DNA of 64,000 bases, taken from the NCBI RefSeq assembly GCF_900107455.1, contig NZ_FNQB01000005.1, positions 310,001 through 374,000 on the forward strand, written 5' to 3'. Each line of letters starts with the position of its first letter. Within the stretch, counting starts at the first letter, position 1. Made by a program: the position numbers and the translations under genes. The DNA is from Asanoa ishikariensis. GTDB taxonomy: Bacteria; Actinomycetota; Actinomycetes; Mycobacteriales; Micromonosporaceae. Positions 29,648-39,024 of this stretch are shown here, piece by piece. Under the pieces are notes generated by a model. That model worked only from the letters and a program-made list of their open reading frames with translations. It had not been told where the DNA came from and did not search any database.

Positions 29648-30703
29648 ATGACGACTCGCCGTGATTTCCTTTCCGTGACCGCGAAGCTCCTCGGTGGCGG
29701 CGCACTCGTGGCCGTGTCCGGCGGGGCACTGGCCGCCTGCTCCAGCGACGACGACGCCAGCGCGGCAGGCTCCAAAGGCCCAAGCCCGGTCACCTTCCAG
29801 CTCGGCTGGCTCGCCAACGTCGAGAACATGGGCATCTACGTCGCCGACGACGGCGGTTACTACACCAAGGAAGGCCTGAAGACCACGGTCGTCCCGGGCG
29901 GCCCGTCGGTGTCCGTCGGCCCCCTGATCGCCAGCGGCAAGGCGTTCGTCGGCCTCGACTCGGTCGACACCATCGCCCGGGCGCGCAAGGAAGGCGCCCC
30001 GCTCAAGGTCGTGGGCGCCACCCTGCAGAAGAACCCCTCCGCCGTGGTGTCCCTGGCGAAGAACCCCATCCGTACCCCGCAGGATCTGGTCGGCAAGCGC
30101 CTCGGCGTGCAGCAGTCCGGCACCGAGATCTACAACGCGTTCTTCAAGGCCAACGGCGTCGACCCCAAGTCGGTCACCTACGTGCCGGTGCAGTTCGACC
30201 CGGCCCCGCTCGTCAACGGCGAGGTCGACGCGTTCGCGTCCTTCCTGACCTCCCAGCCCATCCAGCTCAAGCGCCAGGGAATCGAGACGGAAGCCTTCCT
30301 CCTCGCGGACTTCGGGTACGGGCTGTGGGCCGACGCGTTCGTCGTCAGTGAGCAGACGCTCGCCGACAAGGAGTCGCGGGCGCGGCTGGTCAACCTGATG
30401 CGGGCCAGCGTCAAGGGCTGGCAGGACGCCGTGGCGGACCCCGCCCGGGGCGTCAAGCTCGCGGTCGAGAAGTACGGCAAGAGCCTCCAGCTCAACGCCG
30501 ACGAGCAGCTCCTGACCGCGCAGTCCTTCGTCCCGCTCATCGCCACGCCGGAGACGAAGACCAACGGCCTGCTCACGATGTCGAAGGACGGCATCGAGGC
30601 GAACATCAAGACGATGGCGGCGGTGGGCATCACCGCGACCGCCGACGAGTTGTTCGACACGACGATCCTGGCGGAGGTCTTCGCCGGAAAGCCGACGGTG
30701 TAA
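29648..30703 (+). CDS. NMT1/SsuA-type ABC substrate-binding lipoprotein, Tat signal
   Basis: The 351-residue extracytoplasmic binding protein has a Tat-type signal (TTRRDFLSV) ending in the lipobox GGALAAC with C31, so it is a membrane-anchored lipoprotein. The fold resembles NMT1/THI5 and SsuA binding proteins ([19 protein letters not shown] near 43; [11 protein letters not shown]). Ligands of this class include pyrimidine precursors, riboflavin and sulfonates. With a LacI/ribokinase neighbour a nucleoside-like ligand is conceivable, but that is inference. Confidence 0.87.
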   Translation: MTTRRDFLSVTAKLLGGGALVAVSGGALAACSSDDDASAAGSKGPSPVTFQLGWLANVENMGIYVADDGGYYTKEGLKTTVVPGGPSVSVGPLIASGKAFVGLDSVDTIARARKEGAPLKVVGATLQKNPSAVVSLAKNPIRTPQDLVGKRLGVQQSGTEIYNAFFKANGVDPKSVTYVPVQFDPAPLVNGEVDAFASFLTSQPIQLKRQGIETEAFLLADFGYGLWADAFVVSEQTLADKESRARLVNLMRASVKGWQDAVADPARGVKLAVEKYGKSLQLNADEQLLTAQSFVPLIATPETKTNGLLTMSKDGIEANIKTMAAVGITATADELFDTTILAEVFAGKPTV

Positions 30704-30706
30704 GGC

Positions 30707-31273
30707 ATGGCAACCGAAGGATTCGACCCCTGGACCCAGGTCCGCACCCTGCACGACCTGCCGGCCGACGAGGTCATCTCCGCCTTCCAGAAGGCGATCC
30801 GGCGCGGCGAGCTGGAGGAGGCGATCCTGCTCGCGTACGAGATGTACGTGACCAGCGCCGAGCTGGAGGAGTGCCTCTGGCACCGGCTGCAGGTCATCTC
30901 GGTGGAAGACGTCGGCTCGGGGTCCTTTGTGGAGCCCGTCATCGTCGATTCGGTCTACCGCATGCACGAGCGCGTCCCGCGCCCGCGCGGCGACCGTTTC
31001 CTGTTCGCCGTCCACGCCATCCGCCTGCTCGCCGGCAGCACCAAGGACCGCACGTCCGACGAGCTCGCCAACTGGGCGGCGCGCGTTATCGACGAGCGGC
31101 TTCCCCAGATCCCCGACCACGCCCTGGACATGCACACCCGCCGGGGCCAGGAGCTGGGCCGCGACCTGCTGCACTTCCTGCAAGAAGGCGCGCTCGTGCA
31201 CAACGAGCTCCCGGGCCGCGACACCACGTACCGCGACTGGCTGGTCGCCCAGGCCACGGCGGAACGGGAATGA
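30707..31273 (+). CDS. Helical protein resembling the C-terminal domain of RarA/MgsA ATPases
   Basis: The 188-residue all-helical protein sits inside the ABC operon, 3 bases after the binding protein gene and overlapping the ATPase gene by ATGA. The stretch [20 protein letters not shown] and later [10 protein letters not shown] resemble the oligomerisation/C-terminal domain of the RarA/MgsA clamp-loader-like ATPases (ISAF-K-R-GD-DAA, EDIG), but the ATPase domain is absent. Its presence between transporter genes is unusual; a regulatory or substrate-processing role is unknown. Confidence 0.7.
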   Translation: MATEGFDPWTQVRTLHDLPADEVISAFQKAIRRGELEEAILLAYEMYVTSAELEECLWHRLQVISVEDVGSGSFVEPVIVDSVYRMHERVPRPRGDRFLFAVHAIRLLAGSTKDRTSDELANWAARVIDERLPQIPDHALDMHTRRGQELGRDLLHFLQEGALVHNELPGRDTTYRDWLVAQATAERE

Positions 31274-32058
31274 CCACGGTGGTGGCGCCCACCCAAGGCT
31301 TCGTCGCCGCAGGCGTGACGAAGTCGTTCCGGATGGGCCGCTCCAGCGTGCTGGCGCTCAACGAGGTCGACCTGACGACCACCAACGGGTCGTTCACCGC
31401 CCTGCTCGGCCCGTCCGGCTGCGGGAAGTCGACCCTGCTGCGCATCTTCGCGGGGCTGGAGAGCGCCACCTCCGGTGAGGTGCTCGTGCACGGTCAGGAC
31501 CCGGACCGGCTGCGCCGCGAGCACCGCGTCGGCGTCGCCTTCCAGGACTCCGCGCTGCTGCCGTGGCGCAGCGTCGAGGCCAACATCCGGCTCCCGCACC
31601 AGATCGCCGGCCGCAAGGCCGACCCGGTCGAGATCCGCGACCTGATCAAACTGGTCGGGCTCGACGGATTCGAGAAGGCCCGGCCGGCCCAACTCTCCGG
31701 TGGCATGCGGCAACGCGTCGCCATCGCCCGTACGCTGGCGATCAATCCCGAGGTCCTGATGCTCGACGAGCCGTTCGGCGCGCTCGACGAGATGACCCGG
31801 CAGCGACTCAATCTCGAGCTCCAGCGCATCTGGATGGAGCGCGCGACGACGACGCTGCTGGTGACCCACTCGATCGCGGAGGCCGTCTTCCTGTCCGACC
31901 GGGTCGTCGTGATGGCGCAGCGCCCCGGCCGGGTCCTCGCGACCGTCGACATCGACCTGCCGCGGCCACGTACCCCCGAGATCCTGCGCAGTCCCGAGTT
32001 CCACGCGCTCTGCGACCGGCTCGGCGAGCTGCTCTTCACCCAGGAACCGCCACAGTGA
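31270..32058 (+). CDS. ABC transporter ATPase (SsuB/TauB type)
   Basis: The 262-residue ATPase has Walker [14 protein letters not shown], signature [15 protein letters not shown], Walker [14 protein letters not shown] and H-loop VTHSIAEA. It is typical of nitrate/sulfonate/pyrimidine-precursor importers. The ATG overlaps the previous stop (ATGA) and its stop overlaps the permease GTG. It powers the import complex with the adjacent permease and binding protein. Confidence 0.9.
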   Translation: MTTVVAPTQGFVAAGVTKSFRMGRSSVLALNEVDLTTTNGSFTALLGPSGCGKSTLLRIFAGLESATSGEVLVHGQDPDRLRREHRVGVAFQDSALLPWRSVEANIRLPHQIAGRKADPVEIRDLIKLVGLDGFEKARPAQLSGGMRQRVAIARTLAINPEVLMLDEPFGALDEMTRQRLNLELQRIWMERATTTLLVTHSIAEAVFLSDRVVVMAQRPGRVLATVDIDLPRPRTPEILRSPEFHALCDRLGELLFTQEPPQ

Positions 32059-33620
32059 AACGCGTCGCACCCGCAGTCATCGGGCTGGGCCTCCTGGTCG
32101 GCGCCTGGTTCGCGCTCTCGGCCTTCCTCTCCGATCTGCGCGTCATCCCGTCGCCCGACGACGTGCTCGTCCAGCTCTGGCAGGACCGCTCCGCCCACCT
32201 GTCGAACACCGCGGTCACGCTGCGGGAGGCGATGGTCGGCTACCTGTGGGGCAACCTGGCCGCGATCCTGCTCGCGGTGCTGTTCGTCCGCGTGCCGGCT
32301 GTGGAACGGGTGCTGCTGCGCCTTGCCATCGCCAGCTACTGCGTGCCGCTGGTGGCCATCGCGCCGATCCTCGTCGTCGTGCTGCCCGGCGACGCGCCGA
32401 AGGAAGCCCTCGCGGCGCTGTCGGTCTTCTTCACCACCCTCGTCGCCACCGTCGTCGGCCTTCGGTCGAGCGACGCGACGGCGGTGAACATCGTGCACGC
32501 GTACGGCGGCTCGGCCTGGCAGACCCTATGGCTGGTGCGGATCCGCGCGGCGCTGCCGAGCCTGTTCGCGGGCCTGCGCATCGCCGCACCCGCCGCACTG
32601 CTCGGCGCCATCATCGGCGAGTACCTCGGTGCGAGCCGCGGCCTCGGTGTCGCGCTCGTGCAGGCCCAGTCGTCGTTCGAGGTCGCCCGCACGTGGGGGA
32701 TCGCATTGGTGATCTCGGCCGTCGCCGGCCTGCTGTACGCGGTCACGGCGCTCGTCGCCCGCCTGGCGACACCGTGGGCGGGCCGTCTCCTTGACGTGGG
32801 CGTGGGGGAGACCGCCGCGCCACGGGCCAACCGCCTGCTCCGCGCGCTGGAAACCACCGGTTTCCTGGTGCTTACCGTGGCCGTCACGATCGCCGGTTGG
32901 TACGCGCTGCTGCGCCTGTTCGACCTGAACGGCTACTTCGCCAAGACACCGGCCGACGTCTTCGCGTACGTCGTCTCGGACCCGGAGGCCGGCGCACACC
33001 GCGACGAGCTCTTCGCGGCCCTGAAGGTCACGCTGGTGGACGCGGCGGTCGGCTACCTCGTCGGCACGGTGGTGGCCGTACTCATGGCGATCGTCGTCGT
33101 GACCGTCCGCGCGGTCGAGCAGACGATGATGCCGGTGGCGATCGTGCTGCGCTCGGTCCCGCTGGTGGCCATGGCACCACTGATCGCACTCGTCTTCGGC
33201 CGCGGCCTGCTGGGCGTGACGGTGATCGTCGCCCTGGTCGTCTTCTTCCCGACTCTGGTCAACCTCTCCGTCGGACTGCGGGCCGCGCCCACGCCGGCGT
33301 GCGAGGTGGTCACCTCGATGGGCGGCACACCGTTCCACACGGTGACCAAGGTCCGCATCCAGTACGCACTGCCGGCGCTGTTCGCCTCGGCCCGGATCGC
33401 GGTGCCGGCAGCGATCGGCGGCGCCACGCTGGCCGAGTGGCTGGCGACCGGCAAGGGGCTCGGTAGCCTGCTCGTCGTCGCGTACAGCGGCTCGCGGTTC
33501 GGCACTCTCTGGGCCGGCGCCGTGCTCGTGGTCGTCGTCTCGGTCGGCCTGTACGCGTTGATCGGCGCCGTCGAACGTCCGGTCCTGCGCCGATACACAC
33601 CCCAGTATTCGACCCGCTGA
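32055..33620 (+). CDS. Fused tandem ABC permease (two binding-protein-dependent permease domains)
   Basis: The 521-residue membrane protein is two permease halves in one chain. The EAA-type loop appears twice: MGGT/AYGG followed by [18 protein letters not shown] in the second half and [18 protein letters not shown] in the first. Each half has about six helices. A single polypeptide therefore replaces the usual permease homodimer. It starts at GTG overlapping the ATPase stop and ends the operon. Halves differ clearly, so the fusion is not recent. Confidence 0.87.
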   Translation: MKRVAPAVIGLGLLVGAWFALSAFLSDLRVIPSPDDVLVQLWQDRSAHLSNTAVTLREAMVGYLWGNLAAILLAVLFVRVPAVERVLLRLAIASYCVPLVAIAPILVVVLPGDAPKEALAALSVFFTTLVATVVGLRSSDATAVNIVHAYGGSAWQTLWLVRIRAALPSLFAGLRIAAPAALLGAIIGEYLGASRGLGVALVQAQSSFEVARTWGIALVISAVAGLLYAVTALVARLATPWAGRLLDVGVGETAAPRANRLLRALETTGFLVLTVAVTIAGWYALLRLFDLNGYFAKTPADVFAYVVSDPEAGAHRDELFAALKVTLVDAAVGYLVGTVVAVLMAIVVVTVRAVEQTMMPVAIVLRSVPLVAMAPLIALVFGRGLLGVTVIVALVVFFPTLVNLSVGLRAAPTPACEVVTSMGGTPFHTVTKVRIQYALPALFASARIAVPAAIGGATLAEWLATGKGLGSLLVVAYSGSRFGTLWAGAVLVVVVSVGLYALIGAVERPVLRRYTPQYSTR

Positions 33621-33746
33621 TTCTCTTGTTCGAGACGAAAAAAGTGTTATCCGTCCAGGCGTTTTAAGGAACTCTTAGATAGCTTTCGGGTACGGGAGCG
33701 GAGCGCCTAACCTACCGACGACCTTGGCTTTCTTTGCTTTTGGGAA
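33621..33746. promoter_or_regulatory. AT-richer intergenic region before the DUF1996 gene
   Basis: This region is richer in A and T than its surroundings, with runs such as GACGAAAAAAG and GCGTTTTAAGG and a pyrimidine-rich stretch before the GTG at 33747. It probably holds the promoter of the DUF1996 gene and perhaps the end of the ABC transcript. I see no strong hairpin. Confidence 0.4.
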
Positions 33747-34910
33747 GTGAACGCGTTGTCGATCGTACGCAACAAGTGGGGCATCACCGCCGGACTCGCC
33801 GCCGCCGTGCTGGTGGTCGGGGCCGCGGCCGTGTACCTGTCCGGTGGTGACACCGAGCCGGTCCCGACGAACGTCAGCAACGCCGCCGGATACGTCGGTG
33901 CGGAGTCGTCCTCGTCCCCGTCGTCGCCATCCGCGCCCGGGCAGCCCTCGGCCACCGCCAGCGCTCGCGCGGGCGCGGGTGTCAAGCCGTCGACTCCGGC
34001 CGACGAACCGCCTCCGGTTCCGAAGTCCGGCTGGATCCCGATCGACCGCGCGGCGTGGAAGGCACAGGTCGACGCGTACAACGCGCTCAAGATTGATCCG
34101 GTCCCGGCCGGGGTGGGCAACCTGGCGGAGTTCCGCGCGGACTGCACCTACAGCCACCGACTGCCGGACGACCCGATCGTCGCGCCGGGCCTGCCGGGTG
34201 CCTCACACATGCACTCGTTCGTGGGCAACAAGGCCGTCAAGGCGAGCACGGTCGCGTCGGACCTGACGAAGTTCACGGCCACCACGTGCAAGCCGGTCAA
34301 GGACCACTCGGCGTACTGGGTGCCGACCCTCTACGACAACGCGACCAACAAGCCGGTAGAGACCACGGGCTTCCGGGTGTACTACCGCGCGCTGTCGAAG
34401 GACTCGACGGGCCAGATGCCGATGCCCAGCGGGCTACGCATGATCAGCGGCGACGCCAAGAAGAAAACGCCGACCCCACGCGGCGCGCGCGGCCAGTTCT
34501 ACTGCGCCTTCTACGGCCCAGGCGACCTGGACGGCATCGCCCGCAGCAAGAACGGCAACTGGCCCATCTGCGGCGGCGACGCCACGCTGCACTTCATGCT
34601 GGGGTTCCCGGACTGCTGGGACGGCAAGCACCTGGACAGCCCGAACCACAAGGACCACGTGGCGTACGGCTCCGGCAACGGGTGCCCCCGCAGCCACCCG
34701 GTGAAGATCCCCGCGATCACCTTCGACATCCAGTACGGGGCGAAGGGCACGTCGGCGGGCTACTACCTGTCCTCGGACAAGGAAGGCAAAAGCGCCTCCT
34801 CGATGCACGGCGACGCGTTCGTGATGTGGGACGTGGCGACGATGAACAAGCGCACGAAGAACTGCGTCTTCCAACGCCGCACGTGCGACAACAACGGCTA
34901 CCAGAAGTAA
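33747..34910 (+). CDS. DUF1996 secreted protein
   Basis: This 387-residue protein has an N-terminal membrane/signal segment (AAAVLVVGAAAVYLSGG), a low-complexity Ser/Pro/Ala linker to about residue 95, then a DUF1996 domain: FRADCTYSHRLPDDPIV, HMHSFVGN and NGCPRSHPVKIP. The family is common in secreted fungal and actinobacterial proteins of unknown function, often with carbohydrate-related annotation. Conserved cysteines suggest disulphides outside the cell. It starts at GTG 33747. Confidence 0.85.
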   Translation: MNALSIVRNKWGITAGLAAAVLVVGAAAVYLSGGDTEPVPTNVSNAAGYVGAESSSSPSSPSAPGQPSATASARAGAGVKPSTPADEPPPVPKSGWIPIDRAAWKAQVDAYNALKIDPVPAGVGNLAEFRADCTYSHRLPDDPIVAPGLPGASHMHSFVGNKAVKASTVASDLTKFTATTCKPVKDHSAYWVPTLYDNATNKPVETTGFRVYYRALSKDSTGQMPMPSGLRMISGDAKKKTPTPRGARGQFYCAFYGPGDLDGIARSKNGNWPICGGDATLHFMLGFPDCWDGKHLDSPNHKDHVAYGSGNGCPRSHPVKIPAITFDIQYGAKGTSAGYYLSSDKEGKSASSMHGDAFVMWDVATMNKRTKNCVFQRRTCDNNGYQK

Positions 34911-35398
34911 GCCGAACCTCGAACGCTGAAAGGTCACGAGCGTTTCAGGATGACCCCGCGGATGACGGACTCGGTCTCGGCGGCGCGTTCGTTGCCGCTG
35001 GCCCAGGGGCCGCGTAGCGCTAATCGGGGCTTGTTTTGACGGCGGGGTTCATGATGACGTCGATGTGGCGTATATCGAGATCGGCGATCGGCGATCGGCG
35101 ATCGGCGATCGTCGGCCGTGCGGACCCGGCGGAGCTGGCCCGCGGTGGGCTGGGCGCGGTGTCCGGTGCCGTCGCCGGATGGTTGGTATTCGAACCTATG
35201 CCCGTTCAGGCTCGGCGTGGGGTTTCGCCGTCGGCGGAGTCGCATCGCTTGCGGCGCGCGGCCGCCATCGGCACCGCCAGACGCGCTTCAGCAAAGGGTC
35301 GTCTTCGGGATGTTGATTGCTCAGAAGTGCGGGTACGAGCCCGGTATGGTCTTGCAGATGAGGCGCGACGCGCTGGCCCGAGTGCTGGGTCGGCGCTA
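34911..35398. other. Gene-free region with degraded coding-like pieces
   Basis: About 490 bases carry no convincing gene. A minus-strand frame ends at 34934 with coding-like GNERAAETESVIRGVILKRS, perhaps the tail of a lost gene. A 29-codon frame (35310-35399) ends in a TAG that overlaps the GTG start of the molybdoenzyme (TAGTG) and might couple its translation. The 7-bp tandem repeat at 35079-35111 is inside. Confidence 0.4.
35079..35111. repeat. Tandem repeat of GATCGGC, about 4.7 copies
   Basis: Four perfect consecutive copies of the 7-base unit GATCGGC (35079-35106) are followed by GATCG. The unit partly overlaps the palindrome CGATCG. Slippage-prone repeats of this kind can vary in copy number between strains. 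Confidence 0.8.
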
Positions 35399-37714
35399 GT
35401 GGCTGACCGGATCTCGGACCCGTGGGGTGCGCGTACACCTTATGGACCCGGGGCTGACTGGCCGGTGCGGGTCGATGTCCAGCTCGCCGACGGCTTGGCC
35501 GAGGGTGACGTCGACCGGTGGGTGCCAGCGGCGTCGCTGTTGCATTCCAACGGCGACGCGATGGACATCGCGGTCAAGGACGGGCGGATCGCCGGGGTAC
35601 GCGGGCGCGCCGTCGACCGGGTCAACCGAGGGCGGCTGGGTCCTAAGGACCTGTTCGGCTGGCAGGCGAACAACAGCCCGGACCGGCTTACCCGACCGCT
35701 GGTCCGTGAGGGTGGCCGGCTGGTCGAGACGGACTGGGACACGGCCATGGGCCGGATCGTCGAGAAGTCCCAGGAGCTGCTGGCCGGGCCAGGTGGCTGG
35801 GGCAGGTTCGGGTTCTACACGACCGGACAGTTCTTCCTGGAGGAGTTCTACGCGCTCGCCGTCATCGGCAAGGCCGGCATCGGCACGCCGCACATGGACG
35901 GCAACACCCGGCTGTGCACGGCGACCGCGGCGGCTTCGTTGAAGGCGACTTTTGGCACGGACGGGCAGCCCGGCTCCTACACCGATGTCGACCACTGCGA
36001 CGCGATCGCCCTGTGGGGCCACAACGTGGCCGCCACCCAAACGGTGCTGTGGAGCCGGATGCTCGACCGCCGACACGGCACCGACCCGCCGGCGATGCTG
36101 GCCGTCGATCCGCGCCGCACCCCGGTCGCCCGCGAGGCCGACGTGCATCTCGCCGTCCGGCCCGGCACCAATGTCGCTCTGCTCAACGGGCTGCTGCGCG
36201 AGATCATCCGCAACGGGTGGTACGACGAGTCGTACGTCGCCGCTCACACCATCGGCTTCGAGGCCCTGGCGGAGACCGTCGGCGGCTATACGCCTGAGCG
36301 GGTGGCGGAGATCTGCGACGTGACCGCCACCGATGTCCGCCGCGCTGCCGAGCTGCTCGGCTGCGCACGCCGGCTGCTGTCCACCGTGCTGCAGGGCTTC
36401 TATCAATCTAACCAGGCCACCGCCGCGGCCTGCCAGGTCAACAACCTGCACCTGCTTCGCGCGATGATCGGCCGCCCGGGCGCCGGCGTGCTGCAGATGA
36501 ACGGGCAACCCACCGCGGAGAACAATCGCGAGTGCGGCGCCGACGGCGACCTGCCGGGCTTCCGCAACTGGGCCAACCCGGAGCACGTCGAGCAGCTCGC
36601 CCGGCTGTGGAACGTGGACCAGCGGATCATCCCCGCCTGGTCACCACCCACCCACGCCATGCAGATCTTCCGGTACGCCGAGCAGGGCTCGATCCGGTTC
36701 CTCTGGGTCAGCGCCACAAACCCGACGGTCACCCTGCCGGACCTGGCCCGGATCCGCCGGATTCTCAACCAGGAGGGTCTGTTCCTGGTGGTGCAGGACC
36801 TGTTCCTGACCGAGACCGCGCGGTACGCCGACGTGGTGCTCCCGGCGGCCACGTGGGGCGAGAAGACCGGCGCGTTCACCAACGCCGACCGCACCGTGCA
36901 CCTGTCGGAAAAGGCGGTCGACCCGCCCGGTGAGGCCCGACCCGACCTCGACATCCTCCTCGACTACGCCCGCCGGATGAACTTCCGCGACCGGGACGGC
37001 CAGCCCTTGCTGCCATGGCATACGCCCGAGGAGGTCTTCGACGCCTGGCGAGAGTGCACCCGCGGCCGTCCCTGCGATTACTCCGGCCTGTCGCACGCGA
37101 AGCTGCGCGACGGCGGCGTGCAGTGGCCGTGCACCGACGACGCCCCAGGCGGCACCGAGCGGCTCTACACCGACGGCGTGTTCCACACCGACCCGGACTA
37201 CTGCGAGACGTACGGCCAGGATCTGCTCACCGGGGCCGAGTTCACCGGCGACGAGTACCGCGCGAAACGACCGGCCGGGCGGGCGTTCCTGCACGCGGCC
37301 GCCTATCAGCCGTCGCCCGAGGTGCCCGGGCCGGAGTATCCGCTCCAGCTCGTCACCGGACGCAGCCTCTACCATTTCCACACCCGCACCAAGACCGCCC
37401 GCGCGCCCGAGCTCCACGCGGCCGCCCCGGACGTCTGGGTCGAGCTGCACCCGTCCGACGCCGCAGTGGCCGGAATCGGCGAGGGAGACCGCGTCCGGGT
37501 CGAGTCGGCGCGCGGTGCCGTCACGGCGCCGGCCCGGCTCAGCGGCGTACGCCCCGGTGTGGTGTTCCTGCCGTTCCACTATGGCTGGTGGGACAGGGGC
37601 GACGAGCCCGACGGGCGGGCGGCCAACGAGCTGACCCTGACCGCGTGGGACCCGGTCTCCAAGCAACCGCTGTTCAAGAGCGCCGCGGTGCGGGTCGCTC
37701 GGACGGAGAACTGA
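35399..37714 (+). CDS. Molybdopterin oxidoreductase (nitrate reductase/formate dehydrogenase-like) without Fe-S cysteines
   Basis: The 771-residue DMSO-reductase-superfamily enzyme starts at GTG 35399. The N-terminal domain is there (AASLLHSNGDAMDIAVKDGR, then VNRGRLGPKD near 75-84), but the four cysteines that normally bind a [4Fe-4S] cluster are all replaced, including the RLCPK cysteine (now RLGPK). A likely Mo-ligand Cys remains at residue 173 (NTRLCTATAAA). The C-terminal molybdopterin-dinucleotide domain is intact. Oxidoreductase class is solid; substrate and electron partner are unknown. A small helical gene follows by one base. Confidence 0.87.
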   Translation: MADRISDPWGARTPYGPGADWPVRVDVQLADGLAEGDVDRWVPAASLLHSNGDAMDIAVKDGRIAGVRGRAVDRVNRGRLGPKDLFGWQANNSPDRLTRPLVREGGRLVETDWDTAMGRIVEKSQELLAGPGGWGRFGFYTTGQFFLEEFYALAVIGKAGIGTPHMDGNTRLCTATAAASLKATFGTDGQPGSYTDVDHCDAIALWGHNVAATQTVLWSRMLDRRHGTDPPAMLAVDPRRTPVAREADVHLAVRPGTNVALLNGLLREIIRNGWYDESYVAAHTIGFEALAETVGGYTPERVAEICDVTATDVRRAAELLGCARRLLSTVLQGFYQSNQATAAACQVNNLHLLRAMIGRPGAGVLQMNGQPTAENNRECGADGDLPGFRNWANPEHVEQLARLWNVDQRIIPAWSPPTHAMQIFRYAEQGSIRFLWVSATNPTVTLPDLARIRRILNQEGLFLVVQDLFLTETARYADVVLPAATWGEKTGAFTNADRTVHLSEKAVDPPGEARPDLDILLDYARRMNFRDRDGQPLLPWHTPEEVFDAWRECTRGRPCDYSGLSHAKLRDGGVQWPCTDDAPGGTERLYTDGVFHTDPDYCETYGQDLLTGAEFTGDEYRAKRPAGRAFLHAAAYQPSPEVPGPEYPLQLVTGRSLYHFHTRTKTARAPELHAAAPDVWVELHPSDAAVAGIGEGDRVRVESARGAVTAPARLSGVRPGVVFLPFHYGWWDRGDEPDGRAANELTLTAWDPVSKQPLFKSAAVRVARTEN

Positions 37715-37715
37715 G

Positions 37716-38171
37716 ATGCACGTGGCCCACTATCTCGGCCTGCTCCACCGAGCCGAGGCCAACCTCGCTGACGCCTACCGGCAGGTCGGCGCAGCCCACG
37801 CCGAGGAAGCCGACGTGCACCACCTGACCGGCAGGCTGGCCGCGCAGTGTGACCAGCACGTCGAGCGGCTGGCGCCGTTCGTCGAGCGGTACGCGCAGGA
37901 GGCCCCGCAGGAGCCAGAGCGGCTGCACGCGGAGCTGTTCGCCGGGGCCCGCGGCGGTGGCCTCGGCGTGCTCCGCGACCTGCACGACCTCTACCTGATG
38001 GCGTCTTACGCCGACATCACCTGGACCGTCCTCGGCCAAGCGGCCGCTGGGCTGCGCGACGACGACCTCGCGACCGCCGTCGCGGAATGCGAACAGGACA
38101 CGTCGATCCAGCTGTCCTGGTTGCGTACCCGGATGAAGGCAGCCGCACCGCAGGCACTCGTGGTGGCGTAG
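37716..38171 (+). CDS. Helical-bundle protein linked to the molybdoenzyme
   Basis: The 151-residue, Glu/His-rich protein is predicted to be a four-helix bundle (HYLGLLHRAEANLADAYRQV; AEEADVHHLTGRLAAQCDQH). It starts one base after the molybdoenzyme stop, so the two are co-translated. The pattern is ferritin-like in shape, but I cannot point to complete metal ligands. A role as partner, chaperone or electron mediator for the molybdoenzyme is inferred from linkage. Confidence 0.7.
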   Translation: MHVAHYLGLLHRAEANLADAYRQVGAAHAEEADVHHLTGRLAAQCDQHVERLAPFVERYAQEAPQEPERLHAELFAGARGGGLGVLRDLHDLYLMASYADITWTVLGQAAAGLRDDDLATAVAECEQDTSIQLSWLRTRMKAAAPQALVVA

Positions 38172-38247
38172 AGGCGCGGGTCAGTGCAGATGTCAGAGGC
38201 GAGTCTTCGCTAGAACAGCCACCCCAACCCCGCGCGTGCGACTGTCC

Positions 38248-39015
38248 TTAGGCCGCGGTCATGCCACCGTCGATCGCTAATGCGGCTCCGGTGATGAACC
38301 TGGCTTCGTCGCTGAGTAGGAATGCCACGAACGCGGCGATCTCCTCCGGTTGCGCGATCCGCCCGACCGGGTGCAGTGCGCCGGCGGCGCGGATGCTGTC
38401 GGCCGGGTTGGCGCCCATGGCGCCGCGCAGTAGCGGGGTGTCGACGCCTCCGGTGATGAGCGCGTTGATTCGTACGCCGGCCGTGGCCGTGTCGAGTGCC
38501 GCCGATCGGGTCAGGCCGACGACGCCGTGTTTGGCGGCGCTGTAGGAGGCCATTCCGACCGCGCCTGTGACGCCAAGGTTGGAGGCGTTGTTGACGATCG
38601 CGCCGCCGCCGGCGGATTGTAGGGCGGGAATTTGGTACTTGAGTCCGAAGAAGACACTGTTGAGATTGAGGGCCAGGTCGGCGCTCCAGGCGTCCTCGGT
38701 GATGTCGGCGACGGGGCCGTACGCGGTGGCCGCACCCACGTTGTTGAACGCGCCGTCGATCCGGCCGTAGTGCTCGACAGCCGTGCTCACCAACCGCTCC
38801 ACCTCCGCCCCGACGGTGACATCGGTAGGCACGAAGAGCACATCCCGGCCCTCACCGTGCAGCGTGGCGGCCAGGGCCTCACCTGCTTCGCGGCCGCGTG
38901 CCGCCAGGACGACCTTCGCGCCTTCGGCGCTGACCCGCTCCGCGACGGCGCGGCCGATGCCGGAGGTGGCCCCGGTGATCAGAATGACTTTGTCGTGAAA
39001 GCGTGTGGACATCAT
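38248..39015 (-). CDS. Short-chain dehydrogenase/reductase
   Basis: This classical SDR of 255 residues has cofactor motif TGATSGIGRA, NNVG, catalytic Ser in NNASNLG and Y-x3-K in ASYSAAKHG, ending in the typical AIDGGMTAA. AGGAAC precedes the start ATG. It lies 9 bases after the quinone reductase gene, so the pair form an operon under the divergent HxlR regulator. The likely cofactor is NAD(P); the substrate is unknown. Confidence 0.88.
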   Translation of the reverse strand: MMSTRFHDKVILITGATSGIGRAVAERVSAEGAKVVLAARGREAGEALAATLHGEGRDVLFVPTDVTVGAEVERLVSTAVEHYGRIDGAFNNVGAATAYGPVADITEDAWSADLALNLNSVFFGLKYQIPALQSAGGGAIVNNASNLGVTGAVGMASYSAAKHGVVGLTRSAALDTATAGVRINALITGGVDTPLLRGAMGANPADSIRAAGALHPVGRIAQPEEIAAFVAFLLSDEARFITGAALAIDGGMTAA

Positions 39016-39024
39016 TGTTCCTCT

